In this document: positions 48,431 to 59,033 of the stretch, one piece after another | Layout of the letters: every line of letters starts with the position of its first letter | How positions within the stretch are numbered: position 1 is the stretch's first letter | NCBI GenBank assembly: GCA_946902875.1 | Contig: OX336349.1 | Coordinates: 13,477,891-13,541,890 of the forward strand | Direction: 5' to 3' | Source of the DNA: Nematopogon swammerdamellus | Taxonomy: Eukaryota > Arthropoda > Insecta > Lepidoptera > Adelidae | DNA: 64,000 nucleotides | The notes under the pieces: model-generated | Databases searched by the model: none | Told to the model about the DNA's origin: nothing | Seen by the model: the letters and a program-made list of their open reading frames with translations, nothing else | Made by a program: the position numbers and the translations under genes

Positions 48431-48690
48431 ACTCAGTTCAGTTCACACTGTACCTACAGCTACAGATTTACGCGGTATGTAGGTAACATAATGTTAAACC
48501 CACATTGAACCGGATTGTATCTTTCTAAAGCTCGATATAATATTATTAGCTGCCGGGAACTCAACCTAGTGGTAATTTTAGAATAACTACCTACTAAATT
48601 AAGTGGTATGATAAAACATTTCATCGACTTAAGTATCAACTAAATTCGTTAATAAAATACTGTAGAATTATTGAAATAATGTTCAACGTC

Positions 48691-48696
48691 TTTATT
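48691..48696 (-). terminator. Polyadenylation signal AATAAA of the 5'-nucleotidase gene
   Basis: AATAAA on the minus strand, ~73 nt after the stop and just beyond the stop-codon palindrome. Confidence 0.5.
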
Positions 48697-48738
48697 CAAA
48701 TTATAATTCATTCACTATTAAATAAACTTGGTTAAAAT

Positions 48739-48801
48739 TTAAGTAGGAACATTATGGGACTTCTTCATTCAATGAAGAAGTCCCATAATGTTCCTACTTA
48801 A
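48739..48801. repeat. Perfect 63-bp palindrome centred on the 5'-nucleotidase stop codon
   Basis: Arms of 31 bp (48739-48769 and 48771-48801) are exact reverse complements around the single base 48770, which is the middle base of the TGA stop. One arm codes for the last ten residues (LSRNIMGLLH); the other is the start of the 3' UTR. Confidence 0.95.
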
Positions 48802-51800
48802 CAACACAGCGATGAATATAAGAGATAGAGGAGACACCTGTGAGTGAAAGTTCGCAGCACTAGTTGTATTCGATACGTACGTCTCTTCTGTATGTGGTTG
48901 GTTTCCACGAAGCACAGTAATTCTTCCCTCTACTGCCGCCTGCACCGGGCTATTAGCACGGATGTAATCCGCCAAGCACGTGACATCGTCCCAAGGCATC
49001 CTCACTGAAGGCTGACTTGTAAACATCGTGTATCCGCAGCCTCCGCTAGCTACGAAATCTGTCATCACAACATTGTATTCCTTGTTATCTTCGATCTCTT
49101 GAAGTGGATGGTTGCCGCACGTCTGGCACCGCGCCAAAGCTCTAACTACGCGGTGTCCGGGCGGCTTTGCCAAGTCGTAGACGACTTGAACTCCGGAGAC
49201 CTGGAGAAACCCTCCAGATTTATCGCCGCCGACGAGGACGGCCGAATGTTCGAGTGCTTGCAAAAGTACGTTTCCTTTCATTTTCACTGCCACGATGCCG
49301 TTTCCAAATGGCAACATTTCCATAAGGTGGGCTAGGGTAATTTTCTCAACATTTGATGACTTCGATAACGATACTCTAATTGTACCAGCCACAGTTATTG
49401 CTATGGGTTTGTTATTAGATTGTTCGTTCCATATCGAGTATTGATGTACCATGGCGTCCGACATTAAATTACCGAGATTGCACTCGCGCCTGTGGCACGG
49501 CAGATTACCTTCCAACAGTACCGAAGAAGTTCCAATTACTTGCTCAGTAATCGTTGTAAAATTATCTCTGTAATTCTCTATAATATGAAGCATTTCAGCA
49601 TCCTGTGGAATACTTTCGTCCAGAAGTATGGAGCTTCCGTTGTAGCTTACGATCTCACCCCGACCATCAAAGACGATGTGCAATCTCCCAAGATATTTCG
49701 TGTAAGCGTATGCCTGGACGGCGGGAACCATTCTTCCGGACGCTTGTCGAACCATGGTGGGGTAGGGGCCTTTTACTTCCTCCGCGTCGTCGGTCGCGGT
49801 GCCGTTCCAGAGGAACGTATTGCTGTGGCCGCCAATGACTAGGTCGATTCCTTCCACTTCTCGCGCGATTCTCAAGTCGGTGTTCCAACCTGAGTGTCCG
49901 AGTGCAATGAGAATTTGTACACCCGTTTTATTTAAAAACGCTACTTCTTTCTTCAGGGCGACAACTTCGTCGATGTATTCGACGTCGTTCCTAGTCGACA
50001 AGAATTTGGTGTCAGGGGTGAGGTATCCGATGATGCCGACCTTCACTCCGCTGATGTTGAAGACGACAGACTTGTGCAGGTTGGGCTCAATGGCGAGCTC
50101 CGGCACCTTGGTCAGGTCAAGGTTGGCGGCCAACACCGGCGACTTTAAATTCTCGATGAACGGAGTCAAGCCGCTTATACCATGGTCGAATTCGTGGTTT
50201 CCCAGAGACTGAAATGACACAAATGTAGATTAGTGTTAATTACTTATTTGCAACATTTAAAAACAGTAGGTACTCAGTCTGAACGCTCGAGTCACGTCCC
50301 TACTTGTGGTAGAAAGACGTATTTTCTTGGTTTTAGTCTCAACATTTAAAACATTTGAACGCAAGACATTCCATAAAAAAACCCGCCAAGTGCGAGATGG
50401 ACTCGCGCACCGTGGATTCCGTACCATCACACAATATATTTGTATTATGTTTTCTTTTTATGGAAACTGACACAGTTGGCTACATCACCTACAACATCCG
50501 TGATGTCAGCCCATAACACCGGGTGAACTAGGTGCCATGTCAGTGCTTCCCTTCATTTCATGTTGGCTACACTAAACTGGACGGAAAACACGAACTAGGT
50601 ATTTACATAGCCGTTTCGACCGACATTTCGTTCAGTGCGGTGGTATCCACCCGGCCGGGATAAACCCTACCACCTAGTAAGGTAAGAAGGGAAGGGACCT
50701 ACTGTATAGCGTGAAATCCGATCCACGGTCAGCCTCCAACGGTCGAGCGGTCACACATCCAAGTACTGACCGCGCTCAGAATTGCTTAACAGTCGACCCA
50801 CCGCACCACTGAGCTACCGAGGCTGACAAAAATGTATGTATGCCAAAATTATGTGTTTTGGAAAATCACAAAACGCCTAAATAAAAATTACATACAGCAA
50901 TGGTTTGACTGTTAGGCATTCTTGTAGTTAAAATATACAAAATCATATGATATAACTCTAAGTTTACTATTTTAGGATTTATCCTTCACTTGTGTGTGCT
51001 GTTTGCTTCTACCAAATTTCATTTCTAGGTTAACGGGAAATACCCTATAGGTTTTGATTTGATTTGAGTGAGTTTGCGCGTATCAAATCTGACATAGATG
51101 GCCGTATCTTTTGATTACATTAATTTAGAAGCTTGCATTTTCTACACCTTAAATACTTCTAGACCTTAGTATTTTGTATTAATTTCAATTTGATATCTTG
51201 ACCTCTTCCTTAGAAAAAGTGTCTTGACTTGCAAAACAAACGTTTACAATTTTTACAATTTTCGGATTTTTTCCTTTACTTGTGCTTTAATACCTTGCTT
51301 CTTACCAAATTTCATGATTCTAGGTTGACGGGAAATACCCTATAGGTTTTGATTTGATTTGAGTGAGTCTGCGAGTATGAAATCTGACATAGATGGCCGT
51401 ATATTTTGATCGCGTTGATTTAGAAGATCTTAGTACATATTGTGTATTAATTTTTTATAATTAATACACAATATTATAAAATATCAAATATATAATATTT
51501 GATATTTAATATGATGATATTTAATATTTATATCAAATATATAATATATAATATTTGATATTTTGATCCGTTCCTGATCTTCAAGTTCTTGACATACAAA
51601 ACAAAAAAAAAAATTATGTCATAAAACAACAACTTTACTATTTTCGGATTTTTTCCTTTACTTATGCTGTGAGACCTTGCTTGATACCAAATTTCATGAT
51701 TCTAGGTTAACGCAAAGTACTCTATAGGTTTTGATTTTATTTGTTTGCCAGTAACAAAATATGTAACTTAAATGGCCGTATCTAGTGATTACGTTGATTT

Positions 51801-54608
51801 AGAAGCATCAAAGGGTTCGCAGACCTTAGTATTGGATATTAATTTCAACTTGATACCTCTACCCCTTCCTGAGAAAAAAGATCTTGACAGACAGACGGAC
51901 AACAAAGTCATCCTATAAGGGTTCCGTTTTTTCCTCCTTTGAGGTACGGAACCCTAAAAAAATGCAGGTACCTGCCTATCTGCGTTCCTGAAAATTGAAA
52001 GAACCCGACCGCGCGGCGAATTCAATCATCCACTGTTAATTCCTAGTTCTAATAAATGTTTATCGAGCATACTACGGCATCCGGAAGTAACGCATTGAGA
52101 CAGTCGACGACGATCCCCCACTTGTAGAGGGTAAACCAAGCTGTACCGGCGTAGGTGTCGCCCGCGTTCAAGTACAGGATTTGAGGGCTCGTTCCGGCTT
52201 GCGCTTCCATTCGTGCCTTCTTCACTCTGCAAATGTGAAATAGTACATCGGCTAAGTTCATGTTGATATCCGCATCATGCGGTTTTATTAACCCCCGACG
52301 AAAAAAACGGAGGGGTGTTATAAGTTTGACGTGTGTGTGTGTGTGTGTGAAGGAGGGAGGGTGTGTGGTGAGAGGGTGTGAGAGGGTGTATGTGTGTGTG
52401 TGTGTCTGTCTGTAGCATCGTAGCTCCCAAACGTATGGCCGGATTTGGATGCGGTTTTTTTATTAGGAAGCTTGTTTAATCGGCATGGTTCTTAGCTATG
52501 TTTGTGATCAAGTAATTAAGTAACAAAAAAATTAATTATCTTAAAAAGTGGACCGATTTTCATGCGGTTTTTTTAAAAAGCTTGAAATAAAAGTTAAATA
52601 ACAAAAAAAAACCCCCGACCTTTAAAAAGTCCAAAATAATTTCCATTTACTTACTTAAAGGAGTCGGGGGACCGCTAAGTAAATAAAATATAAAAACTCA
52701 GAGCTGCGCGGGAATTTTTTAAAGTCGCTGTCGGAGACCGGGCTCGCGAGATCGGATGAGATTGTACTCACACGTGCCCGACTCTAGGAAGCCGCCGCCG
52801 CATAGTAGCTATAGTAGCTCGCGTGCAAGTCATACATATTTATGCAGCACCACCAAGCACCTCATTTTGTCACCATCACCAGCACCTCATTAATGCACAT
52901 AATATGTAAGTTTATTATATACATATATATGCTTATTTAAAGTATTTATGAAGTATTAGTACGTAGTTTATCTCATACATATTTCTTTAATCTAACACAT
53001 TGCCACAAACTATTCTTGTTCGCCTGCATGTACTTTTCCCACATCCCAAAGGTTAGTTAGAATAGAATGCCTCGCGGCATTAAGCTCGCCTGTTGAACCT
53101 AATTTTTATAAATTGGTGTTCAATAAAGAATATATACATACATACCTCCAGTTCCGCGCCGCTGTCGGGGACCGGGCTCGCGAGAACTGATGAGATTGTA
53201 CTCACACGTGCGCGACTCTAGGGAAGCCACCGTAGCACTTGCCGGCGTCGCGGTCGAGAGGGCTGCACACGTCGGACAGCTTGGAGGTCTGCTCGAAGCG
53301 CGCGTGCATGTCGTTGTTGTGGAGCACCAGCAGCTCTAGTCCAGCGCCGCTGTGGGGGACCGGGCTCGCGAGAACTGATGAAATTGTACTCACACGTGCG
53401 CGACTCTAGGGAAGCCGCCGTAGCACTTGCCGGCGTGGCGGTCGAGCGGGTTGCACACGCCGGACAGCTTGGAGGTCTGCTCGAAGCGCGCGTGCATGTC
53501 GTTGTTGTGGAGCACCAGCAGCTCTAGTCCCGCGCCGCTGTGGGGGACCGGGCTCGCGAGAACTGATGAGATTGTACTCACACGTGCGCGACTCTAGGGA
53601 AGCCGCCGTAGCACTTGCCGGCGTGGCGGTCGAGCGGGTTGCACACGCCGGACAGCTTGGAGGTCTGCTCGAAGCGCGCGTGCATGTCGTTGTTGTGGAG
53701 CACCAGCAGCTCTAGTCCCGCGCCGCTGTGGGGGACCGGGCTCGCGAGAACTGATGAGATTGTACTCACACGTGCGCGACTCTAGGGAAGCCGCCGTAGC
53801 ACTTGCCGGCGTGGCGGTCGAGCGGGTTGCACACGCCGGACAGCTTGGAGGTCTGCTCGAAGCGCGCGTGCATGTCGTTGTTGTGGAGCACCAGCAGCTC
53901 TAGTCCCGCGCCGCTGTGGGGGACCGGGCTCGCGAGAACTGATGAGATTGTACTCACACGTGCGCGACTCTAGGGAAGCCGCCGTAGCACTTGCCGGCGT
54001 GGCGGTCGAGCGGGTTGCACACGCCGGACAGCTTGGAGGTCTGCTCGAAGCGCGCGTGCATGTCGTTGTTGTGGAGCACCAGCAGCTCTAGTCCCGCGCC
54101 GCTGTGGGGGACCGGGCTCGCGAGAACTGATGAGATTGTACTCACACGTGCGCGACTCTAGGGAAGCCGCCGTAGCACTTGCCGGCGTCACGGTCGAGAG
54201 GGCTGCACACGCCGGACAGCTTGGAGGTCTGCTCGAAGCGCGAGTGCATGTCGTTGTTGTGGAGCACCAGCAGCTCTAGTCCAGCGCCGCTGTCGGGGAC
54301 CGGGCTCGCGAGAACTGATGAGATTGTACTCACACGTGCGCGACTCTAGGGAAGCCGCCGTAGCACTTGCCGGCGTCGCGGTCGAGAGGGTTGCACACGC
54401 CGGACAGCTTGGAGGTCTGCTCGAAGCGCGCGTGCATGTCGTTGTTGTGGAGCACCAGCAGCTCGAGCCGCGCGCCGTCGCTGTCGGGAACTGGGATCGC
54501 GAATCTATCACCGATATTAGCGCACATAACTGCGAGCATAAATGCGCCTCGCATGATAGTCGCAAATGGAGATAGCATCGGGAAACAATACTGCAACAAT
54601 ATTCTCAT
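48769..54608 (-). CDS. Ecto-5'-nucleotidase (CD73-like), GPI-anchored, core model of three exons
   Basis: Core exons: 54608-54334 (ends ...GT|GTGAGT), 52226-52073 (after TTTGCAG, ends GTA|GTATGC), 50208-48769 (after TTTCAG); 622 residues, human CD73 is 574. The family hydrolyses nucleoside monophosphates (AMP to adenosine) outside the cell using two metals. Metal ligands are present: D57 and H59 (LHNNDMHARFEQ), D115 (NAGDTYAGT), N147/H148 (GNHEFD), H248 (LGHSG) and H271 (GGHSN). Substrate-side residues R384 (RECNLGNL), R421, F477 and F528 are kept, but two positions differ (see findings). A hydrophobic N terminus (best signal peptide from Met19) and the C-terminal run SPLSLIFIAVLL suggest secretion and a GPI anchor. 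Between exon 1 and the second exon lies an array of six extra copies of the metal-binding part of exon 1. A minus-strand AATAAA lies at 48691-48696. Salivary-apyrase-like paralogues of this family exist in insects, so substrate is uncertain. Confidence 0.9.
50380..51960. mobile_element. ACGGAACCCT-type element with SINE insertion and internal triplication, 5'-nucleotidase intron
   Basis: Starts CAAGTGCGAGATGGACTCGC and ends GGTACGGAACCCTAAAAAAA. After the SINE insertion, three related units at ~50970, ~51270 and ~51640 each read GGATTTATTCCTT-like, ACCAAATTTCATGATTCTAG, CTATAGGTTTTGATTTGATT and ATGGCCGTAT in that order, then TTAGTATTTTGTATTAATTT. The middle unit carries AT-rich fold-backs at 51437-51570. 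Confidence 0.65.
50455..50823 (-). mobile_element. Full-length 5S-type SINE, reverse orientation
   Basis: Runs from the reversed A tail (TTTTTATGGAAACTGACAC) to GAGCTACCGAGGC, the reversed tRNA-like start. It includes CACATCCAAGTACTGACCG, the reversed 5S box C with changes. Confidence 0.8.
52330..52410. repeat. (GT)n-rich microsatellite, 5'-nucleotidase intron
   Basis: Interrupted GTGTGT runs with GAGGGTGTGAGAGGGTGT. It is preceded by ACCCCCGACGAAAAAAACGG and followed at ~52615 by CCCCCGACC, a common lepidopteran repeat border. Confidence 0.8.
52727..53162. mobile_element. LINE tail inserted at the broken end of the exon array, with decayed array remnant
   Basis: At ~53146-53162 an eighth copy begins after its AG and is cut off after a few codons. 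AT-rich sequence then follows down to ~52815, ending in TTCAATAAAG plus TATATACATACATAC, the look of a plus-strand LINE 3' end. On the far side (52727-52800) the array resumes as a degenerate piece: the end of an exon copy, the donor CGTGTGAGT and most of a mini-intron, with point changes. The simplest reading is that a retroelement landed in the array and the distal part has decayed. Confidence 0.6.
53206..54334 (-). repeat. Tandem array of duplicated cassette exons (188 bp period) in the 5'-nucleotidase gene
   Basis: Six 144-nt copies of the exon-1 segment lie at 54289-54146, 54101-53958, 53913-53770, 53725-53582, 53537-53394 and 53349-53206, separated by 44-nt mini-introns. Each copy begins after an AG (CCCCGACAG or CCCCCACAG), is open for 48 codons with the LHNNDMH metal motif and KCYGGFPRVAHV end, and finishes with GT|GTGAGT. 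Both ends are phase 2, so any number can be spliced in without shifting the frame. The four inner copies look identical; the outermost two differ at a few residues (HSR for HAR at 54146; SDVCSPLDRD at 53206). Read-through of a mini-intron meets TGA at once, so inclusion needs splicing. Whether 44-nt introns are spliced here is unknown; the copies may instead be skipped as intron sequence. Confidence 0.93.
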
Positions 54609-54879
54609 ATCTCAACATCACATACATTTACATTATCATACGACATCATCAAGAAGGTGGACTTTTCTTTGGTGACTAGGCTAGCGATTGTTTTACCTAT
54701 CTATCCTCTATACATACCTATATGTTATTTAAAGGTAGGTATAAGTATTCTTGATGTAAGAAATTTATTTAATAGTTTTTGTCCGCAGCTCCGTTCACGT
54801 TTTTCGGCGGAGATTTCTGAACTAAGTAGAGTTTAGACTGTAGGCTTTATACGTATAGTAGAAACTAATTTGGTGATTT

Positions 54880-54995
54880 TTTTTTATGGAAACTAATACG
54901 GTTGGCTACATCACCTACAACATCCGTGAATCACCGTGATGTCAGCCCATAACACCGGGTGAACTAGGTGCCATGTCAGTGCTTCCCTTCGATTA
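54880..54995 (-). mobile_element. 5S-type SINE 3' fragment
   Basis: TATGGAAACTAATACGGTTG, CACCTACAACATCCGTGA and GGTGAACTAGGTGCCATGTC; stops within the body. Confidence 0.7.
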
Positions 54996-55068
54996 ATGTT
55001 ATTTTGCCAGCATACGTTTGTTTTACGAAGTGACATTATTATCATATTTCCAAATAAATAATCATTTT

Positions 55069-55245
55069 TGGGTTCCGTAGCCAGCGACGACGCTGCTGGC
55101 GGCAGGGACTTTGGAGTCCGTTTGTCCGACCGTCTGGCTGTGTGGAACAGCCTGTAACTCATAAACGGTTCAAACTATCTGACAGAGCCTGACCGGGGTT
55201 ATAAGGGTCCGTGCCAGCGCATCGCTGGCTACGGAACCCTAAAAA
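55069..55245. mobile_element. MITE with GGGTTCCGTAGCCAGCG ends
   Basis: The left end GGGTTCCGTAGCCAGCGA and the reversed right end (AGGGTTCCGTAGCCAGCGAT) match over ~20 bp; 177 bp, non-coding. Confidence 0.8.
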
Positions 55246-55412
55246 GTAATTAAAACTACTAAGCACAGGCACGCAAAGGTCATCTAAAATGTCGAAAAGT
55301 TATGTCTGCGATAGTATTAGATTATCTATATAATAAAATAAGGGAAAAGGTAAAAAATGTTATCGACATTTCCCTTGAATCTATAATATAAAATCGAAAA
55401 ACCAGAACGAGC

Positions 55413-55449
55413 ATGGAGGTGGGGAAGATTAAATCTTCCCCAACTCCAT
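55413..55449. repeat. Hairpin: 18-bp arms, 1-nt loop
   Basis: ATGGAGGTGGGGAAGATT pairs with AATCTTCCCCAACTCCAT around a single A, one mismatch. Confidence 0.92.
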
Positions 55450-55799
55450 GAGAACGAGATACTTCAACAAAAAGAGACAGAGCGGGATGGCGCTCTACGA
55501 AACTTTCTTACCACGTTTCTCCCAAACGGCGCACTATTTCTTGGGAATTTGTATGTAACTCCATTCCTTGACCTCGGGAATCGCGAAAAACTTGAGAAAA
55601 TATGATATCGGGTATGTAATTTTTGTATAATAAGCAAAATAAAATCGCAAATTCGAATTTCGAACCAAAAGAGAGCGAATTCATTGTCTATGTCAGTGCT
55701 ATGTCAAAATATGAAAAAGTCTTGACATTACTTTGAGGCCGATTTACACTTAGTAAGTACAGTACTGAGTTAAGTTGATGTTCTATACCAATAGTGAGA

Positions 55800-56475
55800 C
55801 TATGAATACTAACAGTAAAACAAATAAAACGTCAAACGATAAAATAGTAACAATATCGACATCGACTTTATCGATGACATAACATAAATCATCATCTATC
55901 TATCTATCATCTAATCTGTCTGTCTGCCTACTGTTTTCAAGGCTCATTTTCATTGGTTGTTCTGGAACTACTGCCGCGGTCTTGAGACACAGACTAAAAA
56001 GAAATTTGGAGCTGACGATAAAACAATAACAATATCGATAGGGCTAGAAACAATTATGTCTGTCTGCCTACTGTTTTTAATGCTAATTTTCACTGGTCTG
56101 AAACTACTGCCGCGGTCAAGAGACACAGACTAAAACGAATTTGGAGCTGACGATAAAACAGTAACAATATCGATAGGGCTAGAAACAATTCTGTCTGTCT
56201 GCCTACTGTTTTTAAGGCTTATTTTCATTGGTTGTTCTAGAACTACTGACGCGGTCGAGAGACACAGACTAAAAATAAATTTGGAGCTGACGATAAAACA
56301 GTAACAATATCGATAGGGCTAGAAACAATTATGTCTATCTGCCTACTGTTTTCAAGGCTCATTTTCATTGGTTGTTCTGAAACTAATGCCGCGGTCAAGA
56401 GACACAGACTAAAAAGAAATTTGAAACGAACGATAAAACAGTAACAATATCGATAGGGCTTGAAACAATTAAAGT
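55800..56475. repeat. Tandem array, ~135-140 bp period, about four copies
   Basis: TGTCTGCCTACTGTTTT recurs at 55921, 56061, 56196 and 56336, followed each time by TTTTCATTGGTTGTTCT-like, ACTACTGCCGCGGTC, GAGACACAGACTAAAA and AACAATATCGATAGGGCT. Confidence 0.9.
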
Positions 56476-56568
56476 AAGACACTGGTCGCGGCTACTTTGT
56501 GAGTAGAGCACGGTCAATATCGACATGAGCAGATTGTTCAATTTGCTGTTCAGCAGATCCCAGCCTTA

Positions 56569-56708
56569 GCGCGTCTTGCACCAACACGAGTTTAAAGTTA
56601 AGTAGCGAGTTATGGATTTAAACGCGGTTCACACATACAACGGGTGCTAGTTTAACGAGTTAAACTGGTTTATATATTAAATTTGTGTTGGTGCAAGTGG
56701 GCCTAAGT
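56569..56708. mobile_element. Short MITE, identical to the copy at 37128-37265
   Basis: Same sequence read by eye across the whole element, same orientation. Confidence 0.85.
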
Positions 56709-57124
56709 AGCCTATTTTAGGAAAACAAAAAACTATATGAATAAGTCGTGGCATATCTTTGGTTGGATTCGTATATTAATTAATAAGTACCTGGGCGACC
56801 GAGCTTCGCTCGGCGTCTACACCTATCTAGATAAACTTAAAAAAAAAAATTATGTGAATACTAAATTTCATCCAAATCGTGAGAGCAGTTTCCGAGAAAT
56901 CAATTATATATATTTCACTTTAGTTTTTTATAAGTTTAGTTCACTTAAAGTAATAGGATATAAACACCAGACTTGGCTGCATGGGCTCGCCTTTCCAATA
57001 ATTGTAAGAACGAAAATACATTTTTTTTGACGTGGCGGTTGTTTCTTTTGTTTTGTTCGTTCATATTTGGTTCAAATTATATGATACTGGCCAAAATAAT
57101 GTATTAAAAGACGATTAAAAAAAA

Positions 57125-57400
57125 AAATTGTTGTCTGTAAAGTCGGTTTACGGACGATAGTTTTACGTGATGACGTGGAATAATCGTAGTACATAGATCA
57201 AAGATCAGTAATTTCTATTTCCAGTAGAAAGATTAATCATCTTGTGACTGGCCATCAAAACTTCTGTTGTCTGATCTTGACAGTTTTACTTCTTAAGACG
57301 TTTCCATTGTAACTTTGAATATCAACGCTACACGCTTTCGTGCGTGCAGCCGGTGCTCATCAATTTATAAGACGTGACGTCATCACGTCAAAAACATAGG
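57125..57400. mobile_element. Element with TGACGT inverted ends, second copy of the nested unit at 41.2-42.35 kb
   Basis: TTACGGACGATAGTTTTACG, GTGATGACG at the left; GTGCAGCCGGTGCTCATCAA and ATTTATAAGACGTGACGTCA at the right. Confidence 0.6.
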
Positions 57401-57929
57401 TTCAATTCAATCAAATCATTTCAAATCGTATCGGTTTGTTTGGATGGAGTTGTGGCGTTTGTTTCGCCTTCGGAATGCCCAGAATCATATATAACGTTTG
57501 GTATGTTGGGGTATAAAGGAAATTTCTACTCTCTCTACTTCTTATAAAAGGAAACGTCTGTCTGTATGTATGTATGTTTGAAGTAAAATCTGGAAACTGA
57601 ACATATTTTGATGCGGTTTGCACCAATGGAAGGAGTAGTTCTTGAGGCTCACTTAGGCTATATACCATCACGCTAAATAGCCATAGGGCTGAGCTGTATC
57701 AAATAAGGTATAGTATGGACAGAAGAGAGAGAAAATATAAGAGAAGCAACCGTTTATTTGCATTTAATCGGATTTACTATTAAACCGAGTCTACCGCGAG
57801 CGAAGCCGCGGGCGAAAGCTAGTTTAAACATAAAATCAACCATTGTAAAGAAGACGTACTTTATTGTTTATTGTTTATTGTTTATTTAGTATCTATTGGC
57901 AGTACACTGCGCTCAGATTTGTCATATTT

Positions 57930-58345
57930 ACATTGTGACATTCCGCCAGTTCGATTATCGGAACCCTCAATACAAAATCTACATTAATGCTATTGAAAAA
58001 ATTCAGAATAAATTCTGTAAGCACTTTAATTTTCGTTTTGGTCCACACGAGCACATGTTGGACACATTATTAAACAGAAGGACGATAACGGATATTAAAT
58101 ATCTCCACAAAATCTTAAACAACAATGTCGATAGTCCTTATCTTCTTGGTAAAATACCATTTAGATGTCGAGCTCGTCTCACACGTTCTGATAAATTATT
58201 TCATGTTCCTAAAAGTACCACTAATTACCTGCGTAACTCATATATACGAAGATGTTGCAACACGTACAATCTACATTTCTCACATGTCGATCTATTCCAT
58301 GATAGTCGAAGCAAGGTCAAAATATTGTCAATACAAAATATTTAG
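57930..58345 (+). pseudogene. Jockey-like LINE reverse transcriptase, C-terminal remnant
   Basis: The frame reads NPQYKIYINAIEKIQNKFCK, LNRRTITDIKYLHKILNNNV, LLGKIPFRCRARLTR and YLRNSYIRRCCNTYN, a typical C-terminal region of jockey/CR1 elements. Uninterrupted over ~140 codons to the stop at 58345; 5'-truncated. Confidence 0.75.
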
Positions 58346-59033
58346 TATAACAATTTTTGAAGTCGTTATTAGGCTGTCATTTGTAAAAAAATCAATAAAA
58401 AGTCTGTATCTTGGTCAATTTTACCTATATGTGTTATACTCGTCGTTTTAACTTGATATATGTTAATCTGATCTTTTTTGTTTCGATTCTTCATCTTATG
58501 ATGATAATTATTTTGTTGGTATCTTTATTTCTTTTCTCTTCAAAAATTACATTTAAGTATTAGCTAAGATCAACACTACATTTTGTTCTCTCTCTTTTCT
58601 ATTGTCTATTGTTAACGGAATCTTCGCTGGTCTTTTTTTTCTTATTATTTGTTTTGTTTTTATGTATTTATGTTGACTGTTTGATTCCTAAATAAATAAA
58701 AAAAAAAACAAAAAAAAAAAATAAAAATCACAGCGAAGAAGAACTGGAACAAGTAACTATTAAGTAATCTGTGCTGGAACTGACAAGAAACTTCACTGGA
58801 AATGTTTTCAATGTACACTGAGTCTACTTTACAAAAATGTTTGCCACTGCCTAGACACGCATGTGCTGATTTGTGACAGATGCAGCAATTCATGACAAAG
58901 TGAAAACTATTTTTACTATGAAATTGTATGAAGTTATATACCCAAATACTACTGGCTACATTAACTAATTACATTCATATCGCATCTTTAATTATATTTA
59001 TTTATATTATGTACTACTTATACTGTAAAAATT

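Larger units (their letters stand above)
46600..48690. other. Spacer between SMYD4 and the 5'-nucleotidase gene: repeat fragments
   Basis: Holds a LINE tail (46900-47310), a (TCTA)n run at 47583-47597 after a GAGCAATAAAG tail, a hAT-like MITE (47929-48323) and a SINE fragment (48330-48430). No gene signal. Confidence 0.6.

Noticed and set aside
53200..54600. 188-bp repeats as a CRISPR-like array
   Set aside because: Units are contiguous and contain coding exons; there are no variable spacers and the genome is eukaryotic.
54318..54675. Plus-strand open frames opposite 5'-nucleotidase exon 1
   Set aside because: GC-rich antisense shadow of the real exon, which carries the family motifs on the minus strand.
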